Shown: one piece after another, positions 43,972 through 54,682 of the stretch
Layout: every line of letters begins with the position of its first letter
Numbering within the stretch: the stretch's first letter is position 1
Source: Auricularia sp. M13
Lineage: Eukaryota > Basidiomycota > Agaricomycetes > Auriculariales > Auriculariaceae
Assembly (NCBI GenBank): GCA_037042915.1
Contig: CM073200.1
Span: 1,054,001 to 1,118,000, forward strand
Length of the DNA stretch: 64,000 nt
Direction of reading: 5' to 3'
Made by a program: the position numbers and the translations under genes
The notes under the pieces: generated by a model
What the model saw: only the letters and a program-made list of their open reading frames with translations
What the model was told of the DNA's origin: nothing
Database searches by the model: none

Positions 43972-44943
43972 GTAACGCCCGCTCTCACCTTGCTGCTAGC
44001 TGACATCCAGTTAGTTCTTAATAAATTGAGAACTAGTTAGACATGCACGGCATTTGAGATTGTAACCAGACTCGCTTGAATTAGGAATAAAAAACCCACC
44101 CCAGCTCAGATTGAACCCGCACATAAAACACATTCGAGCAAGCAAGCTAACCACTTGGCCAAGTAGCCAGTGGTAGAGGACATGCATTACTAAGCCCAGT
44201 GCTGTTGCACCAGCTCAGTCGTACTGAGCCCAACAAACTTCGCTTCAAGCCCAAGTCCCGAGCCGGCCGGAGAGGCGCGTCCCTTGAGCTGCAGAGAGCT
44301 CGGGACCGATGAATCTAGGATGCCAGCGGGGCGCGCATACCCCGGCAGTGGGTTAACGCGCCGCCCCAGTCGCAATCCTGCCGCCGGTACCAATTATCCC
44401 GCCTCGCTGGAGTGCGGGATATGACGATTACGGTTGGCAGGAGCTATCCCGAGTCACAGGAGGACCGGGATAGTTGATTATTTCGAGTCAGAGTTCATTC
44501 CATGACTCCACCTGTAATTTTAGTATAAATATCTGTATTTTAGCTCTCTGGATTCCTCAGTCTGCTTAACAGAGGCAATTCCCATTCATCCTTGAGTGAG
44601 AAAGGCCCAAGCAGCTCTCAAGTTTTGTCTCAAGGCCCAAAACCATCGGTGAGTAATGAGTTTATTGCTATTCACTATTCACTCATGGCCGCTTGGCCTT
44701 ACAACGGAGGTGCCGCAGCCCGGTAATAAATTCGTTTTTTCACGCGTCACAGGCGGGTCCCGGTAATGGGATGTCATCCTTTTTGTGCCCTCATGGGCCT
44801 CACAAATACCAAATTTTTCGCCGGATTATGCTGTACCGTATCAACCGTAGCTCATTCCCACGGGGTCCTATAAAATTTATCTAATCTTTTGGACCCCCGA
44901 TAAGCAATCACAGTCGATTCCGCACATCAAACCTTAATTTCCA
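43972..44943 (+). mobile_element. LTR-like sequence (fossil)
   Basis: It begins TGTAACGCCCGCTC and ends near TTAATTTCCA, the TG...CA pattern and opening typical of fungal Ty3-type long terminal repeats. A TATAAATATC box at about 44522 and a leader-like region follow. No second terminal repeat is found in the window and the flanks do not show a target duplication, so it is a solo or fragmentary copy. Old and probably itself interrupted by a SINE-like piece. Confidence 0.4.
44080..44175 (-). mobile_element. tRNA-derived SINE-like fragment
   Basis: On the minus strand TGGCCAAGTGG (44161-44151) matches an RNA polymerase III A box and GGTTCAATC (44117-44109) matches a B box, 33 bases apart, followed by a T-rich end (GGGTTTTTTATTCC). 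The acceptor halves do not pair as in a working tRNA, so this is a SINE or tRNA relic rather than a tRNA gene. Confidence 0.55.
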
Positions 44944-45501
44944 GAGGTGGTGTTATCGGTTACTGAACCTACTGTTGGAATATCAAATAGCCACACCAGG
45001 TTCTCGGCATGCACACTGTCATTTTGATGATCTTGTATTGCTCATGTGTCACGCCCACAGCAGCCGCTTTTTGTATTTATTCAGCACACTGTACGATGGA
45101 CTTCCCTACGGGTTCGCCAGGGTCATTGCTCACACTTGGATCTGCTGCTCAAATTCCAACACAAACACGCTGGCACATCCTAGCCAACCAACCGACGTGC
45201 GACCTGACGCTTGACGGCCTGTCGATTGACCGCCAACAGACGATTGACCTCGGGGTTACTGATTGAACACCCCACCGATGAGCCCATTGACGACCGACTT
45301 GTGTTTCCCTACCGGCTAACCCGACAAACCACCTCCCCATCCACTGTCCCCTGTTACAGTGTGCGGTGATTGTGCCCATACACTGCTTCTGTTGGATCTC
45401 TTTCGCCGCTTTGCCTGCTCCGTCTGACCGATATACCCGTTCCGCATGCCTCTCTGGACCGCTGGCACCTCGGCTACCTTCCCTCGGCATCATCAGACCA
45501 T
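44944..45501 (+). other. Possible internal remnant of an LTR element
   Basis: A plus-strand frame (SAAQIPTQTRWHILANQP then LTLDGLSIDRQQTIDLGV) has coding character and lies directly after the LTR-like sequence. It may be the start of a gag-like region. Fossil; family uncertain. Confidence 0.3.
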
Positions 45502-45503
45502 TA

Positions 45504-46129
45504 GGGTGTTTCACGGTGCCGTTTTCTTCAGCTGTTTTTTTTTTTTTTTTCCTGGAAAACGAAACATCGTGACGTTTCAAAACATCTCAAAACCTGATTT
45601 TTTACCATGAAACCACCCGGCCTTGAGATGTGCCTGGAAAAGAGTCGGCCAAGAATGATTCCGAGCTTTTGATCCCTTGGGGGCAGATATACCCTTGAAG
45701 CTTGTTCTCATATATCCTCATATTGACAATGTAGTGGATGAGAAATGATTTCAGGAGCTATACTTGCAACAAATGTTGTATTGCCCGGTCTGAGCCACAA
45801 AAACCTGGCAAAAACATGTTTGTAAAGACATTTTGGACCGGAAACCTTGTAGTGAAGACACAGACATGTGTAAATAAGGCTTATATATAGGCCCGATGAC
45901 GTACAAGTGAGTGTTGAGCCAGTCTTTCAGATGGGACGGACGACTGGTCCGCCGGAGGGAAAAACAAAACGGACATGAAAAACGAAACGTTGTGCAAAAA
46001 TAAGGTCCGACTCGTTTTCACTTTGGTGTTTTTCCGGCTCTTTCCGGAGTTTTTTGGTGATGTTTTTGCTTGTAAAACAAAACATACTTTGCATTAAAAC
46101 ATCGAAAAAAAGGGCACCGTGAAACACCG
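45504..46129. mobile_element. 626-bp MITE with TA target duplication
   Basis: Ends are inverted repeats: GGGTGTTTCACGGTGCC at the left and, inverted, CGGTGTTTCACGGTGCC at the right, each next to TA (45502-45503 and 46130-46131). TA duplications point to the Tc1/mariner superfamily. The interior is AT rich, with a T run just inside the left end, and has no coding capacity. Confidence 0.7.
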
Positions 46130-46131
46130 TA

Positions 46132-46973
46132 ATAGGTCAACCTCGGTCTTTGGATGCAACGCGCCATTGCCATTGTCCTCGACCACCGCTGCGTTGGTTT
46201 CCGACCGGCACATAGCCATTCGTCGGTCTGTCTCCTCGGTGTCACATTACGGCCTACACCTTTGGAGATGCAGTACACCACAACTCGGGTACTGCCCTCC
46301 GTGGCCGGTGCGTGCAGGGAGTACAGGCAAAGCTGCAACAATCTTGCCGTACCTCAGACCTCGGCCGCCACACTCTCCTTGGTCCACGCTCGGCATGGTC
46401 TATGGTCTGGAGGGTGTCCGGATATTTTGGGAGTCTCGATTGTTGGTTGGTGCGCTCACACCTCGCTCGCCGATGCGCTGTGCTTGCTGCGGTGCTTGCC
46501 ATTGCGCCAACCCCTTTCGCCCCTGGCATCGGTGCCTGCATACATGCGGGGTCACCTCGTTCTGTCCTGTATACCCGTCCGATACCCTCCATAGGCACGG
46601 ACATCCTTTATCACTTTCGTCTGGAGTCGTGCGCTTCACGCTTTCTTGACCCTCCCTTGACTCCCTTTACCCCCCCCCTCAATTGCTTTTGCTTGCTTCC
46701 GATTACTGTCGATGACCTCCCCGATTTCTTTCCCCACTGTTTCTGGACCTCCTTTTGATGTTGGTTGGCTGTCTTTATCGTCCAGAGCACTCAGATCCGG
46801 TTTGCCTTCGATCAGACTATATGTACCGGCGATTGCCCTCGGATGTACCCTAGGTTGGATCTGGTCTATTATGTGTTTGACCTTCCCCTCCTGAGTACTC
46901 TTCCTGGTTGGATATGCCTTGTGGTCGGTGGTGTATGCAGCACACCGTGACATCCCTCCTCTTGCCCTCTCCC
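46132..46973. other. Unassigned stretch between repeats
   Basis: Overlapping open frames on both strands without recognisable domains. The sequence adjoining both sides of the 626-bp MITE (before 45502 and after 46131) is pyrimidine rich and similar in character, so it was probably one old element before the MITE entered. Confidence 0.25.
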
Positions 46974-47340
46974 ATGGCCAACGCTCATCAACTCCTCGTA
47001 TACCCACTACGCCAGCTTGAACAATGAGAATTACGTGGAATTGAGCATGCATATCGAGGCCGTGCTTCTCCGTCGTGGCCTCTGGTCCGGCATTGTCAAC
47101 GTCACCCTTTCCGCCAGCGAGTGTTACGATTGTGCCCTCTCGGATCACGAGGAGATCCACGGAGCCGGCTTTGGAACTAAACGCGGACACAGCAGACCAC
47201 AGTGCGCTATTGAACACACCGGCACACATGAGCGTAAGGTCAGGGCCGAAGGTGCGGAGAAGGGTGGAGCTCGTCTATCAGAGTGGGCGTGCTCCAAAGG
47301 CAAGTCCGAAGGTCGGAATAGGAGCGGAGGACGGGAGTGA
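46974..47340 (+). mobile_element. Ty1/copia-like gag fragment (fossil)
   Basis: The plus strand encodes NENYVELSMHIEAVLLRRGL and WSGIVNVTLSASE, matching the start of Copia-type gag (L-x-x-x-N-Y-x-x-W-x-x-x-M ... G-L-W). Only the N-terminal part is present. Broken and old. Confidence 0.5.
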
Positions 47341-47678
47341 AGCTAGATTGAGGCGGAGGTCAGATTAGAGCGTATGAGAGGATCGAGTTTGATTTGAAAC
47401 TGAGGTGGTACAAGTAGTTGGGAGCTATTTATACTGGAGCGGAAGTAGGTCTCAGAACAGAGATAGAACATTCGGGAACAGTGCAGCTGCGGAGATGACG
47501 CAACAAGTGACGTAGTGTAGAACGAGATAGAACAAAATAGAGCGGAGATAATAAGATAGAACAGGATACAATATGGAGCGGAGATGATTGAAACATAGCG
47601 GAACGAAGAACGGAGATAGTCGGATATAAATCGGATATCAGAGCCGGAACCAAATCGGATGCATGGGCATAACAGTAT
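47341..47678 (-). mobile_element. LTR-like sequence with polypurine tract (fossil)
   Basis: On the minus strand AAAAGGGGGGATAC is followed at once by TGTTATGCCCATGC, the polypurine tract plus LTR start expected at the 3' end of a retroelement. A TATAAATAG box lies at about 47432-47424. The other terminal repeat is not in view. Confidence 0.5.
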
Positions 47679-47890
47679 CCCCCCTTTTAAGACCTGAGCC
47701 CATGAAGGTTGGAAATCCGGTCTCCGATGCGTGTGGGATTCGAGTTTGCAGGTGTTGCATTTTGGAGTGCGGAGAAACTTGATTTGAGTTTGCTGCGGAA
47801 TATTTGCGCACATTTGGTCGCAAGGGTATATAGGGCGAGCGTCAGACTTTGGAAGGGAAGTTGTCTCTTGTTCCCCAACCACCACCATCA

Positions 47891-48845
47891 ATGGCTGAAG
47901 AACCCATGCCCGAAGATGTTCGCCTCGCGGAGCTGTGCAATCTTGCCGTGGGCACGAAGGTGCAGGAGTACTTGCTGTCCTTCGGGGGAGTCCAGTGGTG
48001 CTGAGGGTCAGCCAACGGTGTCAGCTCCACCGTGACCCTCGACCCTCGACCAGTCAGGCTCCGGCGGGCTGACGGGGTCGGACTGGGTCTGACCTTTGCG
48101 TAGGCACACTGTGGCTGGCAGGCCCCTCTCGTCAGAGACTGCAAGCGCTAGATGATGAATCCGAGCACCAGCCAGGCTGGCCCCGCCACGTGGAGCCTGA
48201 CTCGACCTGACCCCTCCCGACTCATCGACCGTTGGAAGGGTCAGACAGATTCAGACCCGGGTCGGCGCCACCACTGGGGGAGTTGACGTGGCAGAGGTGC
48301 GGTCGACGCCGCGGGACGCGACAATCCTCGACCTTTTCATAAGCGCCGAGGATTTTGTGACGGCGATGACACGGTTCGACGAGAGCGCGGAGGAGCTCGT
48401 GGTCGGCATGTTCCACAGGTGCAAGTTCTAGGCGGAGATCAAGAGCAACACGCACAATGATGAGGATCTGCATCATATCAAGGCGGAGAAGGCCGCAGCG
48501 CGGGACACGGTCTTGGAGGCGATCAAGAAGGAGTTGAAGGTGCAGGGCAACCTTGTGCAGACCGCCGCAGATGGGTGGACGTTGTATGTGACATGGTTCG
48601 GAATTGGAGCTTGGACTGATATCCGCGATAGCTGGACAACATCCGCGCTGAGGCGAAGCGGTGCAAGGAGAAGGATCGCCGCCACGCTGAAGCGGAAGAC
48701 GACACGGACAATGCGGAGAAAGGGGCGGATGAGGCGGCAGAGAGCGAGGCGGAGGTGCCTGCAAGCGGTGCGGAGCACTCAGGCTACGAGAGGCTGCAGG
48801 AGCGGCCCAACAAGTTGCCCTCTGGTGTGCCCAGGGAGCTCATGG
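47891..48845 (+). pseudogene. Acidic hypothetical gene interrupted by a hAT MITE
   Basis: The frame starts MAEEPMPEDVRLAELCNLAV and reaches LLSFGGV at the MITE. Removing the MITE and one 8-bp target copy gives SFGGVDVAEVRSTPRDATIL and continues FISAEDFVTAMTRFDESAEE in the same frame. One in-frame TAG (48429-48431, after FHRCKF) is present; CAG to TAG would explain it. After DGWTLY a GTGACA...GATAG intron of 44 nt joins LDNIRAEAKRCKEKDRRHAE and a Glu/Ala-rich tail to PSGVPRELM before a GTGAGT donor at 48846. Charged, helical and of unknown function. Confidence 0.6.
47992..48275. mobile_element. 284-bp hAT MITE in the acidic gene
   Basis: Flanked by GGGGGAGT at 47984-47991 and 48276-48283. Ends are CCAGTGGTGC and, inverted, AGTGGTGGCG, an imperfect CAGTGGTG-type hAT terminus. 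The host reading frame is restored exactly if the element and one 8-bp copy are removed. Confidence 0.7.
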
Positions 48846-48879
48846 TGAGTGGTTTATATGTTTTCCGTGGTGCGGAATT

Positions 48880-50591
48880 CTGACTTGAGCTCCAGACCAG
48901 CCATGTCGGCATGCACGGGGATGGCTCCTTCTTGGCCTTGTCGAGACGGTGAGCCTTGCTGCCGCAAACGATGCAATGATCGTATGTTAGCAAAGGTGTG
49001 GCGTCCGACCGCATCGCCGAAGAAGAAGATCCAGCTGACGGTTGCGTGTGCGTCTGCGCTGAGCAGACAGCCTGCGACGAGGAAGAAGAAAAGGAGGCGG
49101 CCTCCATCGTGGAGGCAGTCGATGCACGCGTGATGACCTTGTTCCATGTGGCCAAGTCGAACTTGCCAATGTTGACGAGTGCCCGTCCAGAGCGACGGGG
49201 AGCCAAGGCGGTGCCCAGTAGGCGTGTAGCGCGGTCACAAGTCGCGACAGCCACTTCGCCCATTGTATCATCGTCATGCTCTGCTTGTTGACCTGGAGCG
49301 CAACGGCGTTCGCAGGCGCAGAGCCACTGAGTACGACGATGTGCGAGTTGCGCTCTGCCACAGGCATCTCGTCGGACAGAAGGTGCAGCGGCATGTATTG
49401 CCTCATACTGCCGAAAATAATCTTGCGCGCCGCGTCCGTGATGAAGATCTCGTCGCCAACGGCCTGGGGAAGACGATCCTCGTCGAAATGACCCCAGTCG
49501 ATGTCCGTCGCGTCGCCGTTGCGTGTCTTCTTCCCAGCGGGGGATCCAGCGCTGCCCGGAGAACGCTCGTGAACGTGTTTGACTATAGTCGTCAGTCAGC
49601 AATGTGTCGCGGCATCAAAGGACACCCCGCGCTGCCTTCGTGACGCCATCCACAGCACTAGCGTGCACTCGACTCACATACAGCAGGAGTGCGCGCCAGC
49701 GGACGTGTGGCACAGGCCACGCCACCCATGATCGCCCAGCGATCAAGGATCCGCAACAGCCAGGCTGCTCGCGGTCGCGTCTCGTCGCCCGTAGTGCCAG
49801 GCACCCGGTGCCATAGATGAACAGCACTGGCGACTTGCACGCAGTGGAAGGCAGCGCCAGGCGCATATGGGGGAGTACTCACCAGCCGCACGCATCAGCG
49901 TGACCTGGGTGTCTCCTTCGTCCAGCATGACGATGTCATTGTCGCCACCAGCGCCTTTGCCCTCTGTCTCCCCGTCCATGTCCTGGGTGTTCGAGAAGCG
50001 GCGGCTGCGGGCGCGCTTGCCTGCTGCGGTCGCCGGCTCGGCGATGCAGACCTGCTTTGTGGCGGCCTTCTTGGTTGCCTTGGGCGGGTTGGCAGGAGCA
50101 AAGAGGTCGTCAGCATCACCGGGCAACTCCGGCTGCACGACCTTCTTCTTCTTCGACACCTTCTTGGGCGGCGGCGCGGGAGGTTCGGGGACGTTGTCCT
50201 CGTCATCCTCCTCAGCCGGCTCCTCGTCTTCCTCTTCAGCCGCGTCGTCGTCGTCGTCAACGGGCGGCGCAGGAGCCTTCTTCTTCGGTGTGTTCTTCTT
50301 CACCGTCACCCCCTTGGCCTTGACGCCCTTGCCAGCAGGGGCCTTCTTCGGCTTGGGCTTCGGAGCCTTCGCCTTGTTGGCATTCGGCGTGGGCGGCAGC
50401 GGGTCCTCTTCTGGCTCGGGCGATGGTGGCGGCGATGCCACCTTCTTGGAGCACAGGTTGCGCGGAGGTGCAGGCGCCTTCGGCTTGCCTTGCGGCATCT
50501 TCGGCGGCGGGGACGACGGCGTCGGAACACGGTCGTCGTCACCGTCAGGGTCCACATCCGCGGCCTTCTTTGCACGTCTCGTAGTAGGCAT
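48880..50591 (-). pseudogene. Lys/Pro-rich hypothetical gene, probably decayed
   Basis: From ATG at 50591 (MPTTRRAKKAADVDPDGDDD) about 240 residues are low-complexity Lys, Pro and acidic repeats. A GTGAGT donor at about 49886 and an acceptor GACTATAG near 49587 would join VKHVHERSPGSAG and a globular domain: GDEIFITDAARKIIFGSMRQ, ERNSHIVVLSGSAPANAVAL, MTMIQWAKWLSRLVTALHAY. A frame change near 49195 follows, then KFDLATWNKVITRA, a Ser-rich linker and YDHCIVCGSKAHRLDKAKKE ending PTWLVW, a possible zinc knuckle. I recognise the pattern as a recurrent agaricomycete protein without known function. Its 3' end converges with the acidic gene. Confidence 0.5.
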
Positions 50592-50719
50592 GTCGTGTTG
50601 ATACGTGTGTGTAGGCAATAGCAACGCAGCAGTATCATCTCAGCGCGGATAGGGGTAATGTCGCTTGCACGTGTCGTTGTCGACCGAATATGCGCCCTCG
50701 TCGTCTAGCAAGCTCGGAG

Positions 50720-51222
50720 CAAGGGCCCCTCATCGGCAAAATCCGATATCACGTGGCGGGGGAGGGGGGGTCAGCTTTTTGGCCATATGGGAATTTTTTT
50801 CCGCAAGAATTTTGGTTGAATTGCCTTGAAATTGACATAATTGCCAGTCCAGATCGTGTTCTTTGGAAGGCAGAGAGCATTGAAAGGGACCTTTTAACAC
50901 ATCAGAGAGTGTTTATTCAGCTCCTACTGCTTTTTTACAGAGTATTGGTGGTTTGGTTGTGGTGTCGGTCGATCGCCGGAAGTAAATGGTGACAGGTATC
51001 TGGATGCAAATCAACTCCCAGTGGCTCGTGCTGACACTCCTGATGACACCAGCTACAACACAGCTCCATTTTTTCAACGCTGATGCATTCAGAAAACCTC
51101 TCAGCACCCATGGGCATGGTATTACTAAGCACCGGAAGCAAATGGGAGGGGGCGTCGGTTCGAGACGCTTATGGGAATTTTTGGCCTTGTGTCTAAAATT
51201 TTTTTTTTTCCAGGGGCCCTTG
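50720..51222. mobile_element. 503-bp hAT MITE
   Basis: Terminal inverted repeats CAAGGGCCCCT (left) and AGGGGCCCTTG (right), flanked by identical 8-bp copies of GCTCGGAG at 50712-50719 and 51223-51230. The interior repeats ATGGGAATTTTT near both ends and has no coding potential. Confidence 0.85.
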
Positions 51223-51230
51223 GCTCGGAG

Positions 51231-51863
51231 AGTCTGAGATAGCACGTTCGTCGACCGCAACCCAACAAAGAAACCGCGGAGACGCCAAAGAAAGCGAGAT
51301 TTCACCCTGTATGCGCAGGGTGATGGTGGCGGAGCGGACCAGAAGGCAATGCTTCCGAGTGGTCCGCTCCGCCGGCACAAGACGTGTTTTTCGTGTCTCT
51401 TCGACCGAGAAACTGCAGAATGTATCTTGCAGGATTGAAGATGAATGGACCCGGCGACGGGTATCTGCCGAACTTGTTGACATACCCGCGACTCTTGCTT
51501 GGCTGGACAACATTGCCGACGCTGATTTTCCTTCCGCGGAAGAGGCCAAGTAAGTACCTAGTCCCAGTCGACTCGATCTCCGTCACTTATATCGCAGTCC
51601 AAGCGAACAGGCCGTCCCATATGACGACTCAGAGTGATCAGGAAAACGTGTTCGGTGTCAGCCGCGCTCCGCGGCCTCCGGGAGTAGGCAGAGTGAAGCA
51701 AATGGTGAGGGAGTCTCCCGGAGCGACCAGAGTGATCGGAGCGAGTGTTTGGCATGATGTGATGCTATTTATCCTTGCAGCTGCTTGAGCCCACAGTTAC
51801 CATCCGAGGTCATTTAATGGTCACTGACGATTGCACCCCTAATAGACCATGTGAGAGCGGCTC
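51231..51863. other. Unassigned stretch between hAT MITEs
   Basis: A plus-strand frame at 51311-51553 reads STEKLQNVSCRIEDEW and LVDIPATLAWLDNIADADFP, mildly protein-like, but no splice model or family is supported. Confidence 0.25.
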
Positions 51864-51871
51864 CGTTGCAT

Positions 51872-52397
51872 TAGGGTGCTGTTGAAAACTGTTTGTTAAT
51901 AACAACGTTATTAACAAAGTGTTATTAACATGTTAATAACAGAGGACCCCAGGAGGGCCTTGTTAAAAACAAATTTGAACACATCAATTGCGGAGGCCCT
52001 GGCACATTGCAGGGACATAAATCTACTTTTGTATGAGCCTGAGTGCCTCAACATGAACTCAAGCTTGTGTTTTGTAATCTCAGAAGGTATGGAGACCTAG
52101 GCCAACGCTCTCAGCTGTGAGTGTATGACGACTAAGCACTGCTCTGAGGCTTGGTCAAGGCTCCCAAAACCATCAACATGAGGTGTGAACACCACAACAG
52201 CTTGTGGCATCTCCTTCGTGCAGTAATAGTTGACAAGAACACTTACAAAGGGTCATAATTGGGTCATTACTGACTTTCTGAGCTTCCTTTGTTATATTAT
52301 GTAAGTTTGTTATTAACAGTGTTTTTAACACCGTGTTAATAACAGGTTTTGTTAAAAACATGTTAAAAACTCCCGGGGAGTTTTTAACAGCACCCTA
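51872..52397. mobile_element. 526-bp hAT MITE
   Basis: Ends TAGGGTGCTGTT and, inverted, TAGGGTGCTGTTAAAAACT, flanked by identical CGTTGCAT copies at 51864-51871 and 52398-52405. TTAATAACA and TTGTTATTAACA motifs recur in both orientations near both ends as subterminal repeats. Non-coding. Confidence 0.9.
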
Positions 52398-52726
52398 CGT
52401 TGCATGCTCCAATGTTCTCTAATCTTCCTATGACCGACGATTGACACGCTGACATCGAGAACTTGCATTAGTCAAATTATGAGAATTATGACCCACAGCC
52501 CACAGAAGAATGATAAAAAATGGAGCTGTATTTGTAGTTGCTGCGGCGAAAGTACTGCACCGCAGCAGAGCTGGCGGACTTGGTCAAAGTCTGGCCGAAG
52601 GAAGTTGCAAGTCCGCCGCCGTCCGGTCCTCCCGCAAATTTTTCTCAAGTCCCGCTCTCGACAGCTGGCGCCGCGGCGTACCCATGCCTTCCACGTCGTC
52701 ACGCCTCATGCCATCACACTTGTCAT

Positions 52727-53333
52727 TAGGGGTGGGCGGGCTTGGGCTTGGCCTGAAGCCCCGGGTTTGGGCTTGGCTTGAGCGGGCACGGGCCAGTCTC
52801 TGGTCAAGCCCGAGCCCGAAGTCCACCTGAGCCCAAGCCCCGGGTCGGGCTTGGGCTTTGCCCCGGGCCTGAGATCAATATATAATGCTGATTATATGGT
52901 AGTTAATCTTGGGCAAAGTACTCAAATCAATTTTATTTCCTTGCAGTCCACAGCTGTGTGTCTCGCAAGCGTGTTTCATGTGCATCCAGATTGCACCTCG
53001 GAAGCAAATCTGCCTGTTACTGTGCCTCTGACACTGACTAATATGGCTCTGATGAGCTTTGGGTCAGATAGACCTTGTCAATGGTAGGTAACTAGTGCAA
53101 AGTAATTTGTTTGAGACAGGCTTAGAAGCATTCTGAGGTCATGCATTACTCAAATTGTGCAATATACACCCATGTGAGAAGCCCCGGGCTTCTGGGCCGG
53201 GCTCGGGCTTGCTCTCTTGAAGCCCTCGGCCCATACCCTGGGAAGCCTGCACATCGGGCTTGGCTTGGCTCGGGCTTGGACGGGCCGGGTCGGGTGGGCT
53301 TTGGGCTTGAAGCCCAAGCCAGCCCACCCCTAA
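52727..53333. mobile_element. 607-bp hAT MITE rich in GGGCTTG motifs
   Basis: Ends TAGGGGTGGGCGGGCTTGGG and, inverted, TAGGGGTGGGCTGGCTTGGG, with CTTGTCAT at 52719-52726 and 53334-53341. Dozens of GGGCTTGG/CCAAGCCC motifs occupy the outer 150 bases on each side, a classic hAT subterminal repeat pattern. Non-coding. Confidence 0.92.
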
Positions 53334-53341
53334 CTTGTCAT

Positions 53342-54682
53342 TGCCGTGCTCGCGACCGTCACCGCGGAATCCTGGAACTCGTGAATGTGCTGGTGCGTTA
53401 CCGGCTCATTCAGTCAGGTTTACTTCGCTGCAGGGCAAGCACCGCTACAACGGCCGTCTTCCAACCCAAGGTATGCACCTTAGTTCTTCCCCGCTCCTCC
53501 GACACGTTCGGCACCTCCCCGCGCCGGATGCTCAAGCGCGCCAGCAACAGCCCGGACGTGTCCTACAAGCACCAGCGCGAGGGCTCGCTTTCGGTGGCAG
53601 CGCCACGTACGCGGCCCAGCCAGCGGCACGTCCGGAATGCAGTCTGACGACCACCTATAACAGACACGCGTGTCAGGCCTGGCTCGCGCCTGCAACACAG
53701 GGGCCGCCCGCCCTTCTTCGCCCACGACCACTCGATGTCCCGCGACCACTCCATATCCCGCTGTCAAGCTTATCTTGAATGACAACTAGGTACGCTTTTA
53801 TTGTCGACACGGCTGCTCTTCGCGCTGGCGGTCGGGAGAACACAGCAGCTCGGACCCGCGCCAAGTATTCGCGGCAACTCCAGGTGTGTTTTCCAAAGTC
53901 GTACCCCGCCTCATCTCATCTATTATTCCAGCTCAGTCGACTGAGCCTGTCGGCGCGCTTCGACTCGTTACGGCTGGTGGCAGGCAGGTGCAGAACCTGT
54001 CATTTTTGCACGATTCATATTGACATCTCTCCAGCGAAATGGTATGCACCGGGATCGCACGAGGTCTGGTTATAGAGGTCGGGAAGGTATGCCTGTGGTT
54101 GTTTCTGGACGGTTTGCGCTCTGTACATATACCGTTCTTGCTGTTTTACCGTCGTAGCGAATATATCTCTTTTGTTCATTATTTTGTTGATTTTTGGCCA
54201 CAAGCAAGAATAAAATAATAAGTAGAAGATGCGCAAGTGGAGGCCATGCAGCATCTGGAGTGAACGCAGCTCCCGGAGCTCCGGACACTTTGCTGACTCC
54301 GCGAAGCAGCTGGAGACGACCTATTCCTTAGCGAGCTCCGATCACTCCACAGCCCGTGGAGACTCCCGGAGTCTCCACGGTACAGGCGCGTTTTCCTGAT
54401 GAGTCGTCGGCCCCGAGGACGCTATCGACCATGACTTCAACTCGGGTATGAGCCTGCACACTCACGGATTTTCCACGCTCTTACTTATAATTCCTTTGGG
54501 AACGCGAACATTCCCTAGTCTGACAGCCTGATGTTTCCTCTATATCCAGCTGAGAGCATACAACATGTACATCTATCGTAGCGCTAATCGATCCGATGTA
54601 AGCGCGTTCTTGCTGCGCTCCTTGGCTTTCTCTTCTCGAACTTCCCAGACTAGAGCGTGCCACTTAGCTAGGAAATTACACC
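53342..54682. other. Unassigned stretch
   Basis: Plus-strand frames around 53342-53780 are Arg/Pro/Ser rich and may be remnants of the gene into which the 607-bp MITE inserted, but I cannot identify it. The rest, to the Cdc20-like gene, shows only a palindrome at 54354-54380. Confidence 0.3.
54354..54380. repeat. 27-nt perfect palindrome
   Basis: Arms CCGTGGAGACT and AGTCTCCACGG surround CCCGG, so both strands read alike over 27 nt apart from the central base. Related GGAGTCTCCCGGAG sequence occurs near 51710, so this may be the end of a repeat family. Confidence 0.8.

Noticed and set aside
44109-44175. A functional tRNA gene
   Set aside because: A and B boxes are present but the acceptor and T stems do not pair.
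46254-47229. Minus-strand frames of 116 and 197 codons
   Set aside because: They lie opposite old repeat sequence and the Copia-like fragment and have no domain signature.
49867-50601. A 244-codon plus-strand frame rich in Ser, Gly and Phe
   Set aside because: It is the mirror image of the Lys/Pro/acidic repeats coded on the minus strand.
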